64,000 nt of DNA from Calothrix sp. PCC 7103. Lineage in GTDB: Bacteria > Cyanobacteriota > Cyanobacteriia > Cyanobacteriales > Nostocaceae. Numbering within the stretch: position 1 is the first letter of the stretch; every line of letters starts with the position of its first letter. Positions 17,564-26,383 of this stretch are shown here, piece by piece. Location of the stretch: assembly GCF_000331305.1 (NCBI RefSeq), contig NZ_KB217478.1, positions 6,784,317 through 6,848,316 of the forward strand. Reading direction: 5' to 3'. The translations under genes were made by a program, and so were the position numbers. The notes beneath the pieces were generated by a model. That model was given only the letters and a program-made list of their open reading frames with translations. It did not search any database and was not told the origin of the DNA.

Positions 17564-18643
17564 ATGAGTAATCAATTTCGGGATTTGCTAAAAAAAGTCG
17601 GTAGTGGAAACCATACTTCTGAAAATCTAACTCGTAATGAGGCCTCAGAAGCTACTAAAATGATGCTGTTGGGTGAAGCAACACCAGCGCAAATTGGTGC
17701 ATTTATGATTGCTCACCGCATTCGGCGCCCAACTGGCGAGGAATTAGCGGGTATGTTAGATACGTATAATGAGCTTGGCCCAAAACTTAGACAAATTGAG
17801 AGTCAACGTCAGGTCATAGTTTTGGGTATACCTTATGATGGTCGTACTCGCACGGCACCTATTAGTCCCATTACAGCTTTATTACTCGCAGCAGCAGGAC
17901 AACCTGTTGTTATGCATGGTGGAAATCGTTTGCCAACTAAATATGGTTTACCTTTAGTAGAAGTGTGGCAGTCATTAGGAGTTGACTGGACTTTGGTGTC
18001 ATTCGAGAAACTAGAGCAAGTATTTGAGCAAACAGGTATTGCCCTAGTATACACACCCAAACATTTTCCTTTGACTAATGCAATTTGGGAATACCGTGAG
18101 CAATTGGGTAAACGACCTCCATTTGCCACAATGGAATTAATATGGAACCCTTATGATGGTGATGCTCATATTATTTCAGGATTCGTTCATCCTCCCACCG
18201 AAGGAATGTTTCAAACGGCTTTTGGATTACAAGGTATTACTAAATTTACTACTATTAAGGGGTTAGAAGGTAGCTGTGATTTAGCGCGTGACCGCAGTGC
18301 CATAATCGGTTTAGGCTCTACTGTATCCCAAACTGCATCAATCGAGCGGTTAATAAAGGCGCCTCGTGATTACAACTTTACAACCCAAGATGTACCATTA
18401 ACATCTACTGAAAAATTAATTATAGACATCAAAGCAACGCTTACAGCCTCAAGTTGTGAACTTATGCAAAGTACATTATGGAATGGAGGCTTTTATCTTT
18501 GGCGTAGTGGTATATGTGAGGATATCCAAGCAGGTATAGCCAAAACTGAAGAACTTCTTAGCAATGGAACTGTCCTTAAAAAACTTGAAGAAGTATCTCG
18601 TGCAATTACTACAGTCTGCCAAAATATGTTTCAACCAGCTTAA
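17564..18643 (+). CDS. cnaT: CnaT, anthranilate phosphoribosyltransferase-like protein for nitrate assimilation
   Basis: A 359-residue protein of the TrpD/nucleoside-phosphorylase family III fold. The N-terminal helical domain contains LTRNEASEATKMMLLGEATPAQIGAFMIAHRIR, and the C-terminal alpha/beta domain shows PITALLLAAAGQPVVMHGGNRLPTKYG, a modified version of the TrpD glycine-rich PRPP loop. In Anabaena, CnaT is needed for nir operon expression although its reaction is unknown. It follows ntcB by 23 bp and is closed by a strong terminator. True tryptophan TrpD is the alternative, but the altered PRPP loop and the ntcB linkage favour CnaT. Confidence 0.85.
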   Translation: MSNQFRDLLKKVGSGNHTSENLTRNEASEATKMMLLGEATPAQIGAFMIAHRIRRPTGEELAGMLDTYNELGPKLRQIESQRQVIVLGIPYDGRTRTAPISPITALLLAAAGQPVVMHGGNRLPTKYGLPLVEVWQSLGVDWTLVSFEKLEQVFEQTGIALVYTPKHFPLTNAIWEYREQLGKRPPFATMELIWNPYDGDAHIISGFVHPPTEGMFQTAFGLQGITKFTTIKGLEGSCDLARDRSAIIGLGSTVSQTASIERLIKAPRDYNFTTQDVPLTSTEKLIIDIKATLTASSCELMQSTLWNGGFYLWRSGICEDIQAGIAKTEELLSNGTVLKKLEEVSRAITTVCQNMFQPA

Positions 18644-18663
18644 ATTTTACTTCAGCGCCGTCT

Positions 18664-18691
18664 AAAATGTCCACAATTTGTGGACATTTTT
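18664..18691 (+). terminator. Rho-independent terminator of ntcB-cnaT
   Basis: AAAATGTCCACA (18664-18675) pairs perfectly with TGTGGACATTTT (18679-18690) around a 3-base loop and runs into a U-tract. It lies 20 bp after the cnaT stop. Confidence 0.85.
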
Positions 18692-18803
18692 AATTACCTG
18701 ATTTTCATTTAAATACAAATACTATTTTACGTAACAAATGTAACAAATCTCCCGATGCCAATGAAAGTTGAGATGCAGGAGCTTTCATACATTTTTAATA
18801 TAT

Positions 18804-19721
18804 TTAAAACTTATCTATAGACTTATCTATATTTAATACCAAACCTTCGTGTGCTAATACTGCTGAATCAAAGACTGATTTAATTTTTGTTTGCATTCCA
18901 TCTAGAAAATCATCATTATCATCAGGATGATGATGTGAAATAACTAAACGCTTAACTTCGCTTTTGGACGCTAAGTCAACAGCAGCTTGCCAGGGTAAAT
19001 CATCATTTTGATGGTTTCGTGGTGTGAGTTGTGTATAAGTTGAGTTAGCAATCAACAAATCTGCACCTTGTACTAATTGAATCACGTTTGCTAATTCAAC
19101 GTCATCAACACTATTACTCAAATCTGTAATATAAGCAACGCTATAATTCTGCCAAGTAATTCGATAGCCAATCGATTTCTGGGTATGGTTAATTAAAGCA
19201 GTAGTTATTGTAATATCATCCAAAGTAATTACACGGTTTGGAGTTAAATAACAAAATGCTAACTCCGATTGCATTACTTGCAATGGATATGGGAAGTGAG
19301 GTTGTAGCATTTGGTCCCCCAAACACTGTTTAATTGAGGCGCCGTTACTTGCAGCGCTACCATATATGTAAAGATTATTATTAGCAACAAACGCAGGAGC
19401 GAAAAATGGAAACCCTTGAATGCGATTAGACTGGGAGTTGGTAAAAAATAAATGCGTGCTGAGAGGAGCATCTCTAAACAGCAAACTTTTACCCAAACTT
19501 CTTAAACCAGTACCACCATCAAAAATCAAGTGTTTACCAGCTACAAATATTTCGACACAAGCAGTATTTCCCCCATAACGGTCAGTGCTACTACCAGGTG
19601 TTGGAATTAAACCCCGTACACCCCAAAATTGTACGGCAAAATTCCCCACTTGTCTTTCGCACAAAGAAACCCTTGAAGAGTCTTTAAGTAGGTAATCTCG
19701 AGTTGTTGACATCTCTTTCAT
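18804..19721 (-). CDS. MBL-fold protein lacking the HxHxDH metal motif
   Basis: A 305-residue protein whose fold is that of the beta-lactamase-like hydrolases (family start FWGVRGLIPTPGS, YGGNTACVEI, LIFDGGTGLRSLG). At the place of the metal-binding motif HTHWDH followed by IQGFPFF, this protein has NSQSNR followed by IQGFPFF, so all the His/Asp ligands of that motif are lost. Further on, AYITDLS and LVISHHHPDDNDD remain. The frame is intact and close to full length, so it looks like a pseudoenzyme rather than a pseudogene. It starts 15 bp after panD and is probably cotranscribed with it. Substrate and role are unknown. Confidence 0.8.
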   Translation of the reverse strand: MKEMSTTRDYLLKDSSRVSLCERQVGNFAVQFWGVRGLIPTPGSSTDRYGGNTACVEIFVAGKHLIFDGGTGLRSLGKSLLFRDAPLSTHLFFTNSQSNRIQGFPFFAPAFVANNNLYIYGSAASNGASIKQCLGDQMLQPHFPYPLQVMQSELAFCYLTPNRVITLDDITITTALINHTQKSIGYRITWQNYSVAYITDLSNSVDDVELANVIQLVQGADLLIANSTYTQLTPRNHQNDDLPWQAAVDLASKSEVKRLVISHHHPDDNDDFLDGMQTKIKSVFDSAVLAHEGLVLNIDKSIDKF

Positions 19722-19736
19722 TCTTACTTTTCATGT

Positions 19737-20126
19737 TCAGGAATGGTATGACGATAGCAGGTCATCATAGCGTCGCACTTCTAAAAGTCGATTTTTTTCG
19801 TCTACAAGTACAACTGTCGGAGAGAAAGTTTTTAACTCATCCGTTGTGAACTGCCCGTAAGACATTATAATCAAGCGATCCCCTAAAATGCCTAGACGTG
19901 CCGCAGCCCCATTTAGTTCTATCGCTCCTGAATTAGCTGGTGCGGGAATTGCATAAGTCGTGAAACGCTCACCGTTATTGATGTTGACAACTTGTACCTG
20001 CTCGTAAGGTAAAATTCCTGATTTATCTAATAATACTTGGTCAATACTAATACTACCAACATAGTTGATATTTGCTGCCGTCAGAGTGCAGTTATGAATC
20101 TTTGCCAAAAGAACTGTACGATACAT
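19737..20126 (-). CDS. panD: Aspartate 1-decarboxylase PanD
   Basis: A 129-residue pyruvoyl enzyme that converts L-aspartate to beta-alanine for pantothenate and CoA synthesis. The self-cleavage site Gly24-Ser25 is present (YVGSISID), Ser25 becoming the pyruvoyl group. Other family segments are [40 protein letters not shown] and [10 protein letters not shown]. Length is typical (about 115-130). The MBL-fold gene follows after 15 bp. Upstream DNA is filled with short tandem repeats that obscure any promoter. Confidence 0.95.
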   Translation of the reverse strand: MYRTVLLAKIHNCTLTAANINYVGSISIDQVLLDKSGILPYEQVQVVNINNGERFTTYAIPAPANSGAIELNGAAARLGILGDRLIIMSYGQFTTDELKTFSPTVVLVDEKNRLLEVRRYDDLLSSYHS

Positions 20127-20134
20127 CTGAATAA

Positions 20135-20318
20135 GTTAGGATTTAGGAGTTATGAGTTATGAGTTATGAGTGTAATGGTAACGAAGGCGCCTTTACGACT
20201 TGAGTAGAGGTTAAGAATAATTTTCGCACCACAACCTACCACAATTCAAAAGTACATCTTATTCTTCATACTAACTTCTAACTCCCAACTCCCAATTCCT
20301 AACTCCTAACTCCTAACT
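20135..20318. repeat. Oppositely oriented short tandem repeats between panD and ppa
   Basis: GAGTTAT units (20146-20171) and, about 100 bp on, AACTCCC/AACTCCT units (20281-20318) are roughly complementary and could pair as a long imperfect hairpin between the two minus-strand genes. They look like heptamer-type cyanobacterial tracts. Confidence 0.6.
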
Positions 20319-20831
20319 TTATTTATTGCCAGCTTTAATACACTTGTCAACTAGAGGTTGAACCATTGCAACATCTTGCCAACCAAGAATTTCAGTAACT
20401 TTCTTTTCTAAATTCTTGTAGCTGCGGAAGAATTCGGCAATTTCATCTAGTTTGTGCGGAGCAAGGTCTTTAAGAGATTTAACGTGAGCATAGCGTGGGT
20501 CTTTGTCGGGAACGCAAAGAATTTTCTCATCACGGTCACCACCGTCAATCATCTCTAACATGCCAATTGGTCGTGCGGCAATGACACATCCAGGAAAGGT
20601 TGGTTCATCCATAATTACCATTCCATCTAATGGGTCACCATCATCAGCCAAAGTGTTGGGCACAAAACCGTAATCGTAAGGATATTGTACTGACGAATAT
20701 AATACGCGGTCTAAAGCAAAAGCATTCAAATCCTTATCAAATTCGTATTTATTTTTACTCCCGCCTGTAATTTCAATCAATACGTTGATGATACCGGGTT
20801 TTGGCTGGGCTGGGATACGGGACAAATCCAC
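20319..20831 (-). CDS. ppa: Inorganic pyrophosphatase
   Basis: A soluble family I pyrophosphatase of about 170 residues, hydrolysing PPi to drive biosynthetic reactions. The catalytic signature is clear ([14 protein letters not shown] with its Asp cluster), preceded by [17 protein letters not shown] and PYDYGFVP, and followed by [13 protein letters not shown] chose the GTG at 20831 ([13 protein letters not shown]): AAGGAG lies eight bases upstream and homologues begin with this DLSRIPAQ sequence. An upstream ATG would add 17 unrelated residues. It stands alone between repeat-rich spacers. Confidence 0.93.
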   Translation of the reverse strand: MDLSRIPAQPKPGIINVLIEITGGSKNKYEFDKDLNAFALDRVLYSSVQYPYDYGFVPNTLADDGDPLDGMVIMDEPTFPGCVIAARPIGMLEMIDGGDRDEKILCVPDKDPRYAHVKSLKDLAPHKLDEIAEFFRSYKNLEKKVTEILGWQDVAMVQPLVDKCIKAGNK

Positions 20832-20980
20832 AAAAAATCTCCTTGCTTCATACACACAAATACAATGGGCAGTGTTTTTCACCTACCCGTAATAGATTTT
20901 AAGGCGAATATGTACTTTTGTTGACTAATACTTTGATTTCAAGTTTTTTGGCAAGCTTTTTTTAAGTTATGTCCAAGTCA

Positions 20981-21013
20981 AAAAATAACTCCCCGTCCGA
21001 GAACTAGGGAGTT
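20981..21013 (-). terminator. Rho-independent terminator, minus strand
   Basis: AACTCCC (20987-20993) and GGGAGTT (21007-21013) form a stem followed on the minus strand by AT6, typical of an intrinsic terminator. It would end transcription from the small membrane-protein gene at 21194-21403, about 180 bp upstream of it. Confidence 0.65.
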
Positions 21014-21193
21014 GACACATTACATTAAATCGTGCATGTATAAAAAAGGCTTCTTGAAAACGCGCGCTTCGCTTTCTGATGAGTTATGCATTCTATACTC
21101 TACACACAAGCACTTGCGGTGCGAAAAATTAGCGAATGCTTTCATTATTGAGTTAATTGAGTTATTGATTGAAAACATGCTGTTGTACGTGAG

Positions 21194-21403
21194 CTAGTCT
21201 CGACTTTGTTGCAATCTATACGTAATTGGTTGCGGTGTGTTAATTTCGACATTATTTGATGAATAATGAGCAATAACAAACAAAGGCAAGCCTAAAGTTA
21301 AAATTGCAATGAAAGTTCCGACAATGTCTGCCAAACGATGAGATGAACTATCAACATTAGCAGACTGACTATTAGAATTCATAAAAAACCAAAATCGTGA
21401 CAT
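21194..21403 (-). CDS. Small single-pass membrane protein of unknown function
   Basis: A 69-residue protein with one predicted transmembrane helix (about residues 28-46, VGTFIAILTLGLPLFVIAHY) and a hydrophilic Ser/Asn-rich N-terminus. The start may instead be the internal Met at residue 8 (MNSNSQSANV). It resembles small conserved hypothetical membrane proteins of filamentous cyanobacteria, but I know no function. Its reading frame sits between long non-coding stretches and is followed by a terminator, which supports a real gene. Confidence 0.55.
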   Translation of the reverse strand: MSRFWFFMNSNSQSANVDSSSHRLADIVGTFIAILTLGLPLFVIAHYSSNNVEINTPQPITYRLQQSRD

Positions 21404-22118
21404 TATTGCACTGACTCTCTAGCTTGAAAGTCTTGATACCATTTTAACCAATATCCAACGTGAGCATTACCTAGCATTTGAGCATTTCAAACACTTTCAC
21501 GCGGACACTGTAATCAAAAATATTACACATCAAATTTTCCATTGCACGCGCAAAATTTGTATTCTGTGTTTCAATTTTATTATACATAACCTTAGATACA
21601 TTACTCCACCCTATCCTCATTGCCCATTATTTTAAAGCTATTCCTAGCATTACAATTTACACTAACTGTACTTATATTATTTTAATTGCGAATTTTAAAA
21701 TCAGCAACATTAATCTACTTAAGGTAGTATCTTAAATCCTTTCAGCACTGATCTCTTATTCACAAAAGCCAAATTTACTCCAATTTACTGTTGTCACAGT
21801 TAACCACATACATTCGCAAAACTACTGAGACAGTAACCTTCATGTTAATTATATAGGTAGTTATACTCAAAATCAATCATACTTCCGTAAATTGCTTAGA
21901 AACTGCGGTTATAGCGACCAAACAGTACGAATAAATACATACAAAACTTTATTAGTAAAAATAATTATCTATTTACTAAAGTCAACAAAACTTAAAATTT
22001 AAATTTGTACTCATTTAGTATGCATTATATCAAAAAATCAGCAATCCTTCCTAAGATAGATTGAATTTATCTCATGACTTAATTAATAAGCGCGATTCAG
22101 GCACCCAATAATAATAAC
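21404..22118. other. About 715 bp of AT-rich DNA without recognisable features
   Basis: No open frame, tRNA-like fold or clear repeat was found on either strand. GGCGCC sites are absent. It lies between the promoter side of the small membrane-protein gene and the terminator of the DUF362 gene, so it may hold the promoter of the former. Confidence 0.5.
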
Positions 22119-22153
22119 AAAAAACCGCCCCCACTTAATTTTGGGGGGCAGTC
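22119..22153 (-). terminator. Rho-independent terminator downstream of the DUF362 gene
   Basis: A GC-rich stem (CTGCCCCCC with GGGGGCGG across a 10-base AT loop, read on the minus strand) followed by a run of six U. It is about 110 bp beyond the stop of the DUF362 gene. Confidence 0.75.
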
Positions 22154-22261
22154 TAGTTAAGCAATCGGAGGGTATTCATAGCTTACTCTGCCCACGAGTA
22201 GAATTGTTGTAGCCAAGTTATCACTTGGGGACTGGAATACAAATCTGAAAATCAATAAAAA

Positions 22262-23230
22262 TCATGAAGAGCGCATATTGTAAGCACGTATTGGTTCTTT
22301 GATGAATCGAATGTAAAGATGTTTAAAGGTAGATTTAATTACTCTAGGCATTCCAAAATCAATGGCTACCTGTTTATCAGGCAGGCGCCAATCCGAGACG
22401 TGTAAAATATGAGGTTGTAGAAGCGGAAAATTAATATTTGTAATTTCTGGAACTAAATTGGCACGCTGTCCAGCAACTATAGTAGGTATAAGTTTCGGTG
22501 AAACTTTCAGTATTTCTACTATTGCCCTATCTAAAGCGAAAACATTATCAGAAGCAGCTAAAACATTGAGTTGACGTGGTTCACCCCCACTTGGCCCATT
22601 ACCTTCGTGTCCAATAATGCCATCAAGTATAGTTAAATCAGGGTTAATAACTCGTGCAGTTTCTACGAGCATATCAGCAAAACGATTAGCATCTTTACCA
22701 GCTTCCATATGCCACCAAGCTTTCATTTTGCCAGGAACACAGCCAAATAAATTTTTAACTCCCATCGTAAGAACAAGCTGAACGTGAGATTTAACTTTTG
22801 GTAAGTTAATTACAACATCAGCTTCCATAGCTTCTTTACAAAGCAACAAATGATTAAAATCTTCGCTTGCCGCAGTATAACGTTTGCCATGAAATTCAAC
22901 GACAGGCAAATTCAGTTCATCCAAAATAAACTGATACCCGCAATTCGTAGCAACACCCTTAGCACTACCGAAAGCAGGACTATCACCCAAAAAAGGTTTA
23001 CCACCAGCGTCAATAACCATTTTGGCAACCGCGTATACAAGTTCTGGACGGGTGGTACACTCTTTGGTAGGACGGGTGCCTGTTAGTAAATTCGGTTTTA
23101 AAAGAACACGGTTTCCAGGTTTAACAAATGCTCTCATCCCACCTAGAGGTTCAAGCAGAGCTTCAAGAGATGCTTGTAACATCTCACGTTCATAAGAAGT
23201 AGCACGAATTAAACTAACAGAAGGCGCCAT
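22262..23230 (-). CDS. DUF362 domain-containing protein
   Basis: A protein of about 322 residues of the DUF362 family, often annotated as iron-sulfur-cluster-associated. Family motifs are VLLKPNLLTGTRP, a PFLGDSPAFGSA loop, VVINLPKVKSHVQLVLTMGVKNLFGCVPGKMKAWWH and GIIGHEGNGPSGG. No ferredoxin-type CxxCxxC domain is attached, unlike many longer members, so it cannot itself hold 4Fe-4S clusters in that way. The start at 23230 (MAPSVSLIRA) is preferred: the longer frame begins inside a dispersed palindrome. It follows aspA closely (about 34 bp), so cotranscription is likely. The biochemical role is unknown. Confidence 0.8.
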   Translation of the reverse strand: MAPSVSLIRATSYEREMLQASLEALLEPLGGMRAFVKPGNRVLLKPNLLTGTRPTKECTTRPELVYAVAKMVIDAGGKPFLGDSPAFGSAKGVATNCGYQFILDELNLPVVEFHGKRYTAASEDFNHLLLCKEAMEADVVINLPKVKSHVQLVLTMGVKNLFGCVPGKMKAWWHMEAGKDANRFADMLVETARVINPDLTILDGIIGHEGNGPSGGEPRQLNVLAASDNVFALDRAIVEILKVSPKLIPTIVAGQRANLVPEITNINFPLLQPHILHVSDWRLPDKQVAIDFGMPRVIKSTFKHLYIRFIKEPIRAYNMRSS

Positions 23231-23237
23231 ATTATTG

Positions 23238-23262
23238 TAGAGACGTGACATGTCACGTCTAA
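23238..23262. repeat. Dispersed palindrome (GTAGAGACG family), between aspA and the DUF362 gene
   Basis: The core AGACGTGAC/GTCACGTCT forms a perfect 20-bp palindrome with a GTAG-type left flank as in the narB copy. It separates aspA from the downstream gene and provides a misleading upstream start codon. Confidence 0.75.
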
Positions 23263-23264
23263 TA

Positions 23265-24680
23265 TTAAATTAATGGTACAATTGCGCTCATTTGTTCAAG
23301 GTTAAGAACCTCAGCAAGTTGAGCTTCAGTCATTAGTTTCTTTTCTAACACAATTTGGCGAAGAGATTTTCCTGTTTGTAGCGATTCCTTAGCAACAGCA
23401 GCAGCATTAAGGTAGCCAATATGGGTATTTAGCGCAGTAACCAAAGCCAAACTACCTTCTGCGTATTCCAAACACCTTTCAGTATTAGCAGTAATACCTT
23501 TGATACATTTCTCAGTCAAGGCGCCAATAGTATTACCAAGAATCTCAATACTATGGATTAAATCATAAGCAATCAGCGGCATCATCACATTAAGTTCAAG
23601 TTGTCCAGCTTGAGCCGCAAACGTAATCGCGTTATCATAGCCCATAACCTGGAAGCAAACCATACTAGTCATTTCCGCCATAACAGGATTATACTTACCT
23701 GGCATAATCGAAGAACCAGGTTGAACGGGTGGAAGTTGAATTTCTTTGAACCCAGTTTTTGGACCAGAGTCCATCAACCGTAAATCATGGGATATTTTAG
23801 CTAAATCTTGAGCCAAATTACGAAGGGCGCCGGATACATTAACAAAAGGCGCCATACTTTGCATAGCCGCCATTAGATGTAACGCTGGTTGTAAAGGACA
23901 ATCGATAAGCTGTGAGAGTATTTCTACCACACGCGCGCGATATTTGGGATGGGTATTTAACCCCGTACCAGCAGCACTACCTCCTAACCCCAACACCATC
24001 AAATCACTCGAAGCTGTATAAATACGGTTTTGGTGTTCGCTTAAAATTTGTGCCCATGCGCGGAAACTATCACCCAAGCGCACAGGAACAGCATCTTGTA
24101 GGTGAGTACGACCCGACTTTATAACATTCTCAAATTCCAGAGCTTTCGCGTTCATCGCTTCAACAGCATTATCCAAAGCAGGGTGCAGCGTCTGCATCAA
24201 TGCCAACAACCCACCAATTCTAATCGCAGTTGGAATTACATCATTAGTAGACTGACCATAATTTACATCATCATTAGGATTAACTCGTTTATAATTACCC
24301 TTCTCATCACCAAGAAGTTCCAACGCACGGTTCGCCAAAACCTCGTTAACATTCATATGATGCGACGTTCCGGCGCCTGCTTGGTACACATCAACTACAA
24401 ATTGGTCACGAAGCTTACCTGCAAGAACCTCATCAGCAGCTTGAATAATAGCTTTACTCGTTTCTTCAACAATACAACCAAGCTCACCATTTACAATCGC
24501 CGTAGCCTTTTTAATATAAATACAAGCATCTACGTAAGTAGACAAAGGCTTAATCCCGCTAATAGGGAAGTTTTCAACCGCACGTAGCGTCTGAATACCG
24601 TAATATACATTACCCGGTATTTGCATTTCTCCCATCGAATCGCGTTCGATACGGAATTGAGAATCTTGTGTTTGCGACAT
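23265..24680 (-). CDS. aspA: Aspartate ammonia-lyase
   Basis: A 471-residue member of the aspartase/fumarase superfamily. Signature segments are SGRTHLQDAVPVRLGDSF, a catalytic-loop sequence GSSIMPGKYNP (the GSSxMPxKxNP signature), NDVNYGQSTNDVIPTA near the substrate site and VYQAGAGTSHHMNVNEV. The aspartase subgroup is favoured over fumarase by the VYQAGAGTS and NDD features, but fumarase activity cannot be excluded by eye. It would interconvert aspartate with fumarate and ammonium. It starts at ATG 24680 and probably leads a two-gene unit with the DUF362 gene. Confidence 0.88.
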   Translation of the reverse strand: MSQTQDSQFRIERDSMGEMQIPGNVYYGIQTLRAVENFPISGIKPLSTYVDACIYIKKATAIVNGELGCIVEETSKAIIQAADEVLAGKLRDQFVVDVYQAGAGTSHHMNVNEVLANRALELLGDEKGNYKRVNPNDDVNYGQSTNDVIPTAIRIGGLLALMQTLHPALDNAVEAMNAKALEFENVIKSGRTHLQDAVPVRLGDSFRAWAQILSEHQNRIYTASSDLMVLGLGGSAAGTGLNTHPKYRARVVEILSQLIDCPLQPALHLMAAMQSMAPFVNVSGALRNLAQDLAKISHDLRLMDSGPKTGFKEIQLPPVQPGSSIMPGKYNPVMAEMTSMVCFQVMGYDNAITFAAQAGQLELNVMMPLIAYDLIHSIEILGNTIGALTEKCIKGITANTERCLEYAEGSLALVTALNTHIGYLNAAAVAKESLQTGKSLRQIVLEKKLMTEAQLAEVLNLEQMSAIVPLI

Positions 24681-24698
24681 AATAATTTTGGATTGCCA

Positions 24699-24758
24699 AG
24701 CATCTCTATAATGTCATGCTGAGGTACAAAGCATCTCTCAACTGTCATGCTGAGGTAC
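24699..24758. repeat. Two direct repeats of about 30 bp upstream of aspA
   Basis: Two adjacent units share GCATCTCT, then TGTCATGCTGAGGTAC, with small differences between. They lie within 80 bp of the aspA start on its upstream side and could be operator-like or a short dispersed repeat. Confidence 0.6.
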
Positions 24759-24926
24759 GTTAACGCAGTTTTCCCACAGGGTATAATTTCCTGTAAAATA
24801 GGCTATAACCTAGCGTTTTGAGCATACACACTCCTCTGCTTCACCTCCGGGTTTGACAGTCAAGAGCGGAGAAGAGCAGTTTTATAATGAACTCATTGGT
24901 TTAATATGTCTTTTAGGTACAAAACT

Positions 24927-25280
24927 ATGCAAATTACTTTAAATATTCCAGAAGAATTAGCCATGCGTTTAGATTCGCTTGAGGATAAGCTGCCGCAAAT
25001 ATTGGAATTAGGATTGCGTGAACTAAATGCCTCTTCACAAAACGGTTTTAGTGGTACTGCACAAATACTAGAATTTCTTGCACAACTTCCTACCCCCGAA
25101 GAGATTATCGCTTTACGTCCATCTGAAGCATTGCGGACACAAATAGACGCATTGCTTGAAAAAAATCGGGATACTGGATTGACTCCAGAAGAGGAACAAA
25201 TATGGCAGCAGTACGAATATTTAGAGCATTTAGTTAGAAAAGTAAAAGCAAAAGCTTTATTAAAGCTAAAAACTAATTAA
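24927..25280 (+). CDS. Small acidic helical protein paired with an HNH nuclease gene
   Basis: A protein of about 117 residues. The first part, MQITLNIPEELAMRLDSL, resembles the start of ribbon-helix-helix or antitoxin-like proteins; the rest is predicted helical and acidic (LTPEEEQIWQQYEYLEHLVRK). I start it at the internal ATG 24927; a Met seven codons upstream is also possible. It is followed after 19 bp by an HNH endonuclease gene, a pairing I associate with cyanobacterial genomes and which resembles toxin-antitoxin layout. Function is not known. Confidence 0.6.
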   Translation: MQITLNIPEELAMRLDSLEDKLPQILELGLRELNASSQNGFSGTAQILEFLAQLPTPEEIIALRPSEALRTQIDALLEKNRDTGLTPEEEQIWQQYEYLEHLVRKVKAKALLKLKTN

Positions 25281-25299
25281 ATCTTAGAAGAATCGTTTT

Positions 25300-25722
25300 A
25301 TGAGCAAAACATACATTCCAGCAGCGTTAAGAAAACAAGTATACGCTCGTGCAAAGTGCTGTTGCGAGTACTGCTTACTTCCAGAAGTTGCAACTCTTGA
25401 TTCTCACCAAATTGACCATATTATAGCTGAAAAGCACGGAGGCTTAACAGAATTTAATAACTTAGCACTTTCATGTACTTTATGCAATAAGTATAAGGGT
25501 AGTGATTTAACTTCTATTGACCCGGAGACAGGAATGATTACTCTATTATATAATCCAAGACGTGATATATGGAGTGAACATTTTTGTTTAGAAGAAGCGA
25601 AATTAATACCATTAACACCAATCGGTCGGGTAACGGTAAGATTGTTACAACTTAATCGTAAAGATATAGTTGAAGAACGCAAATTGTTAATAGAGGCTGG
25701 AATCTATAAAATGTTGTTGTAA
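25300..25722 (+). CDS. HNH endonuclease
   Basis: A 140-residue single-domain HNH nuclease. Two zinc-type cysteine pairs (CCCEYC near residues 20-25 and CTLCNK near 60-65) flank the catalytic core, which reads SHQIDHIIAEKHGG followed by FNNLALSC; these are the first His and the Asn of the ββα-metal fold. The family cuts DNA in mobile elements, restriction and phage packaging. It directly follows a small helical gene. No phage or intron context is visible, so it may be a stand-alone nuclease or the toxin half of a pair. Confidence 0.85.
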   Translation: MSKTYIPAALRKQVYARAKCCCEYCLLPEVATLDSHQIDHIIAEKHGGLTEFNNLALSCTLCNKYKGSDLTSIDPETGMITLLYNPRRDIWSEHFCLEEAKLIPLTPIGRVTVRLLQLNRKDIVEERKLLIEAGIYKMLL

Positions 25723-25762
25723 TGCTATAAAAATATAAAATAATTATAAATATTCTTTATTC

Positions 25763-26284
25763 ATGAATATCCCCAACTTAATTACTTTCTCACGACTTTT
25801 GGGTATACCCTTTTTGCTGTATGGGCTGCAGAACCCGACATCACAGGCAAGATGGATATGCTTGGTTATATTTTTAGTATGCGCGCTTACTGATTGGTTA
25901 GATGGATATCTTGCGCGTAAGTTAAATCAAATTACTGATTTGGGTAAGTTTCTAGACCCTTTAGTTGATAAGTTACTTGTACTGGCGCCTTTACTTTCGT
26001 TAATTGAGCTTGGGCAAATACCAGCTTGGGGAGTATTTATAATTTTAGGTAGGGAATTAGCAATAGCTGGTTGGCGTGTTAATCAAGCTACTATATCTGG
26101 AGCAAATATTTGGGGTAAGTTCAAAACCGTTAGTCAAATTATTGCGATAGCGCTTTTAATTGCTCCACTTGGAGAAAGTTGGAAAGTTCCTGCGCTTGCT
26201 GCTTTTTGGGTGTGTGTGGCACTGACTGTTGTTTCTGGGGTTATTTATTTGTTGCCCTCTGAACCTCTAAAAAGCCAGTCTTAA
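25763..26284 (+). CDS. pgsA: CDP-diacylglycerol-glycerol-3-phosphate 3-phosphatidyltransferase
   Basis: A 173-residue membrane enzyme that makes phosphatidylglycerol phosphate, the committed step to phosphatidylglycerol, an essential thylakoid lipid in cyanobacteria. The CDP-alcohol phosphotransferase signature D-x2-D-G-x2-A-R-x8-G-x3-D-x3-D is present as DWLDGYLARKLNQITDLGKF followed by LDPLVDK. About five hydrophobic segments are visible. The opening MNIPNLITFSRLLGIP is typical of PgsA. Its start is 40 bp after the HNH gene, though the two need not be linked functionally. Confidence 0.92.
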   Translation: MNIPNLITFSRLLGIPFLLYGLQNPTSQARWICLVIFLVCALTDWLDGYLARKLNQITDLGKFLDPLVDKLLVLAPLLSLIELGQIPAWGVFIILGRELAIAGWRVNQATISGANIWGKFKTVSQIIAIALLIAPLGESWKVPALAAFWVCVALTVVSGVIYLLPSEPLKSQS

Positions 26285-26331
26285 TTTTCTGGAGTGAACT
26301 CTGTGTCTCTGTGGTAAAAAACTTGATATGA

Positions 26332-26357
26332 GACGGGCAGGGATGCCCGTTCCACAA
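26332..26357. repeat. Dispersed repeat (GGGCAGGGATGCCCGTTCC), copy 2
   Basis: Contains the inverted repeat GGGCAGGGATGCCC; matches the elements at 12.72 and 31.15 kb. It lies between convergent pgsA and the GT4 gene and could act as a terminator hairpin. Confidence 0.65.
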
Positions 26358-26383
26358 GTCCACAAGGCAGAGGCAAAGGGAAG

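Noticed and set aside
18804-19721. Calling the MBL-fold gene a pseudogene
   Set aside because: The frame is complete, the length is close to normal and other family motifs are preserved; only the metal ligands are lost, so pseudoenzyme is the better description.
21404-22118. tRNA or small RNA gene in the longest empty stretch
   Set aside because: No cloverleaf, T-loop sequence or strong hairpin was found; the region is simply AT-rich.
23242-23261. Start of the DUF362 protein within the palindrome
   Set aside because: The ATG at 23251 lies inside a dispersed palindrome; the following ATG at 23230 gives the family-like N-terminus.
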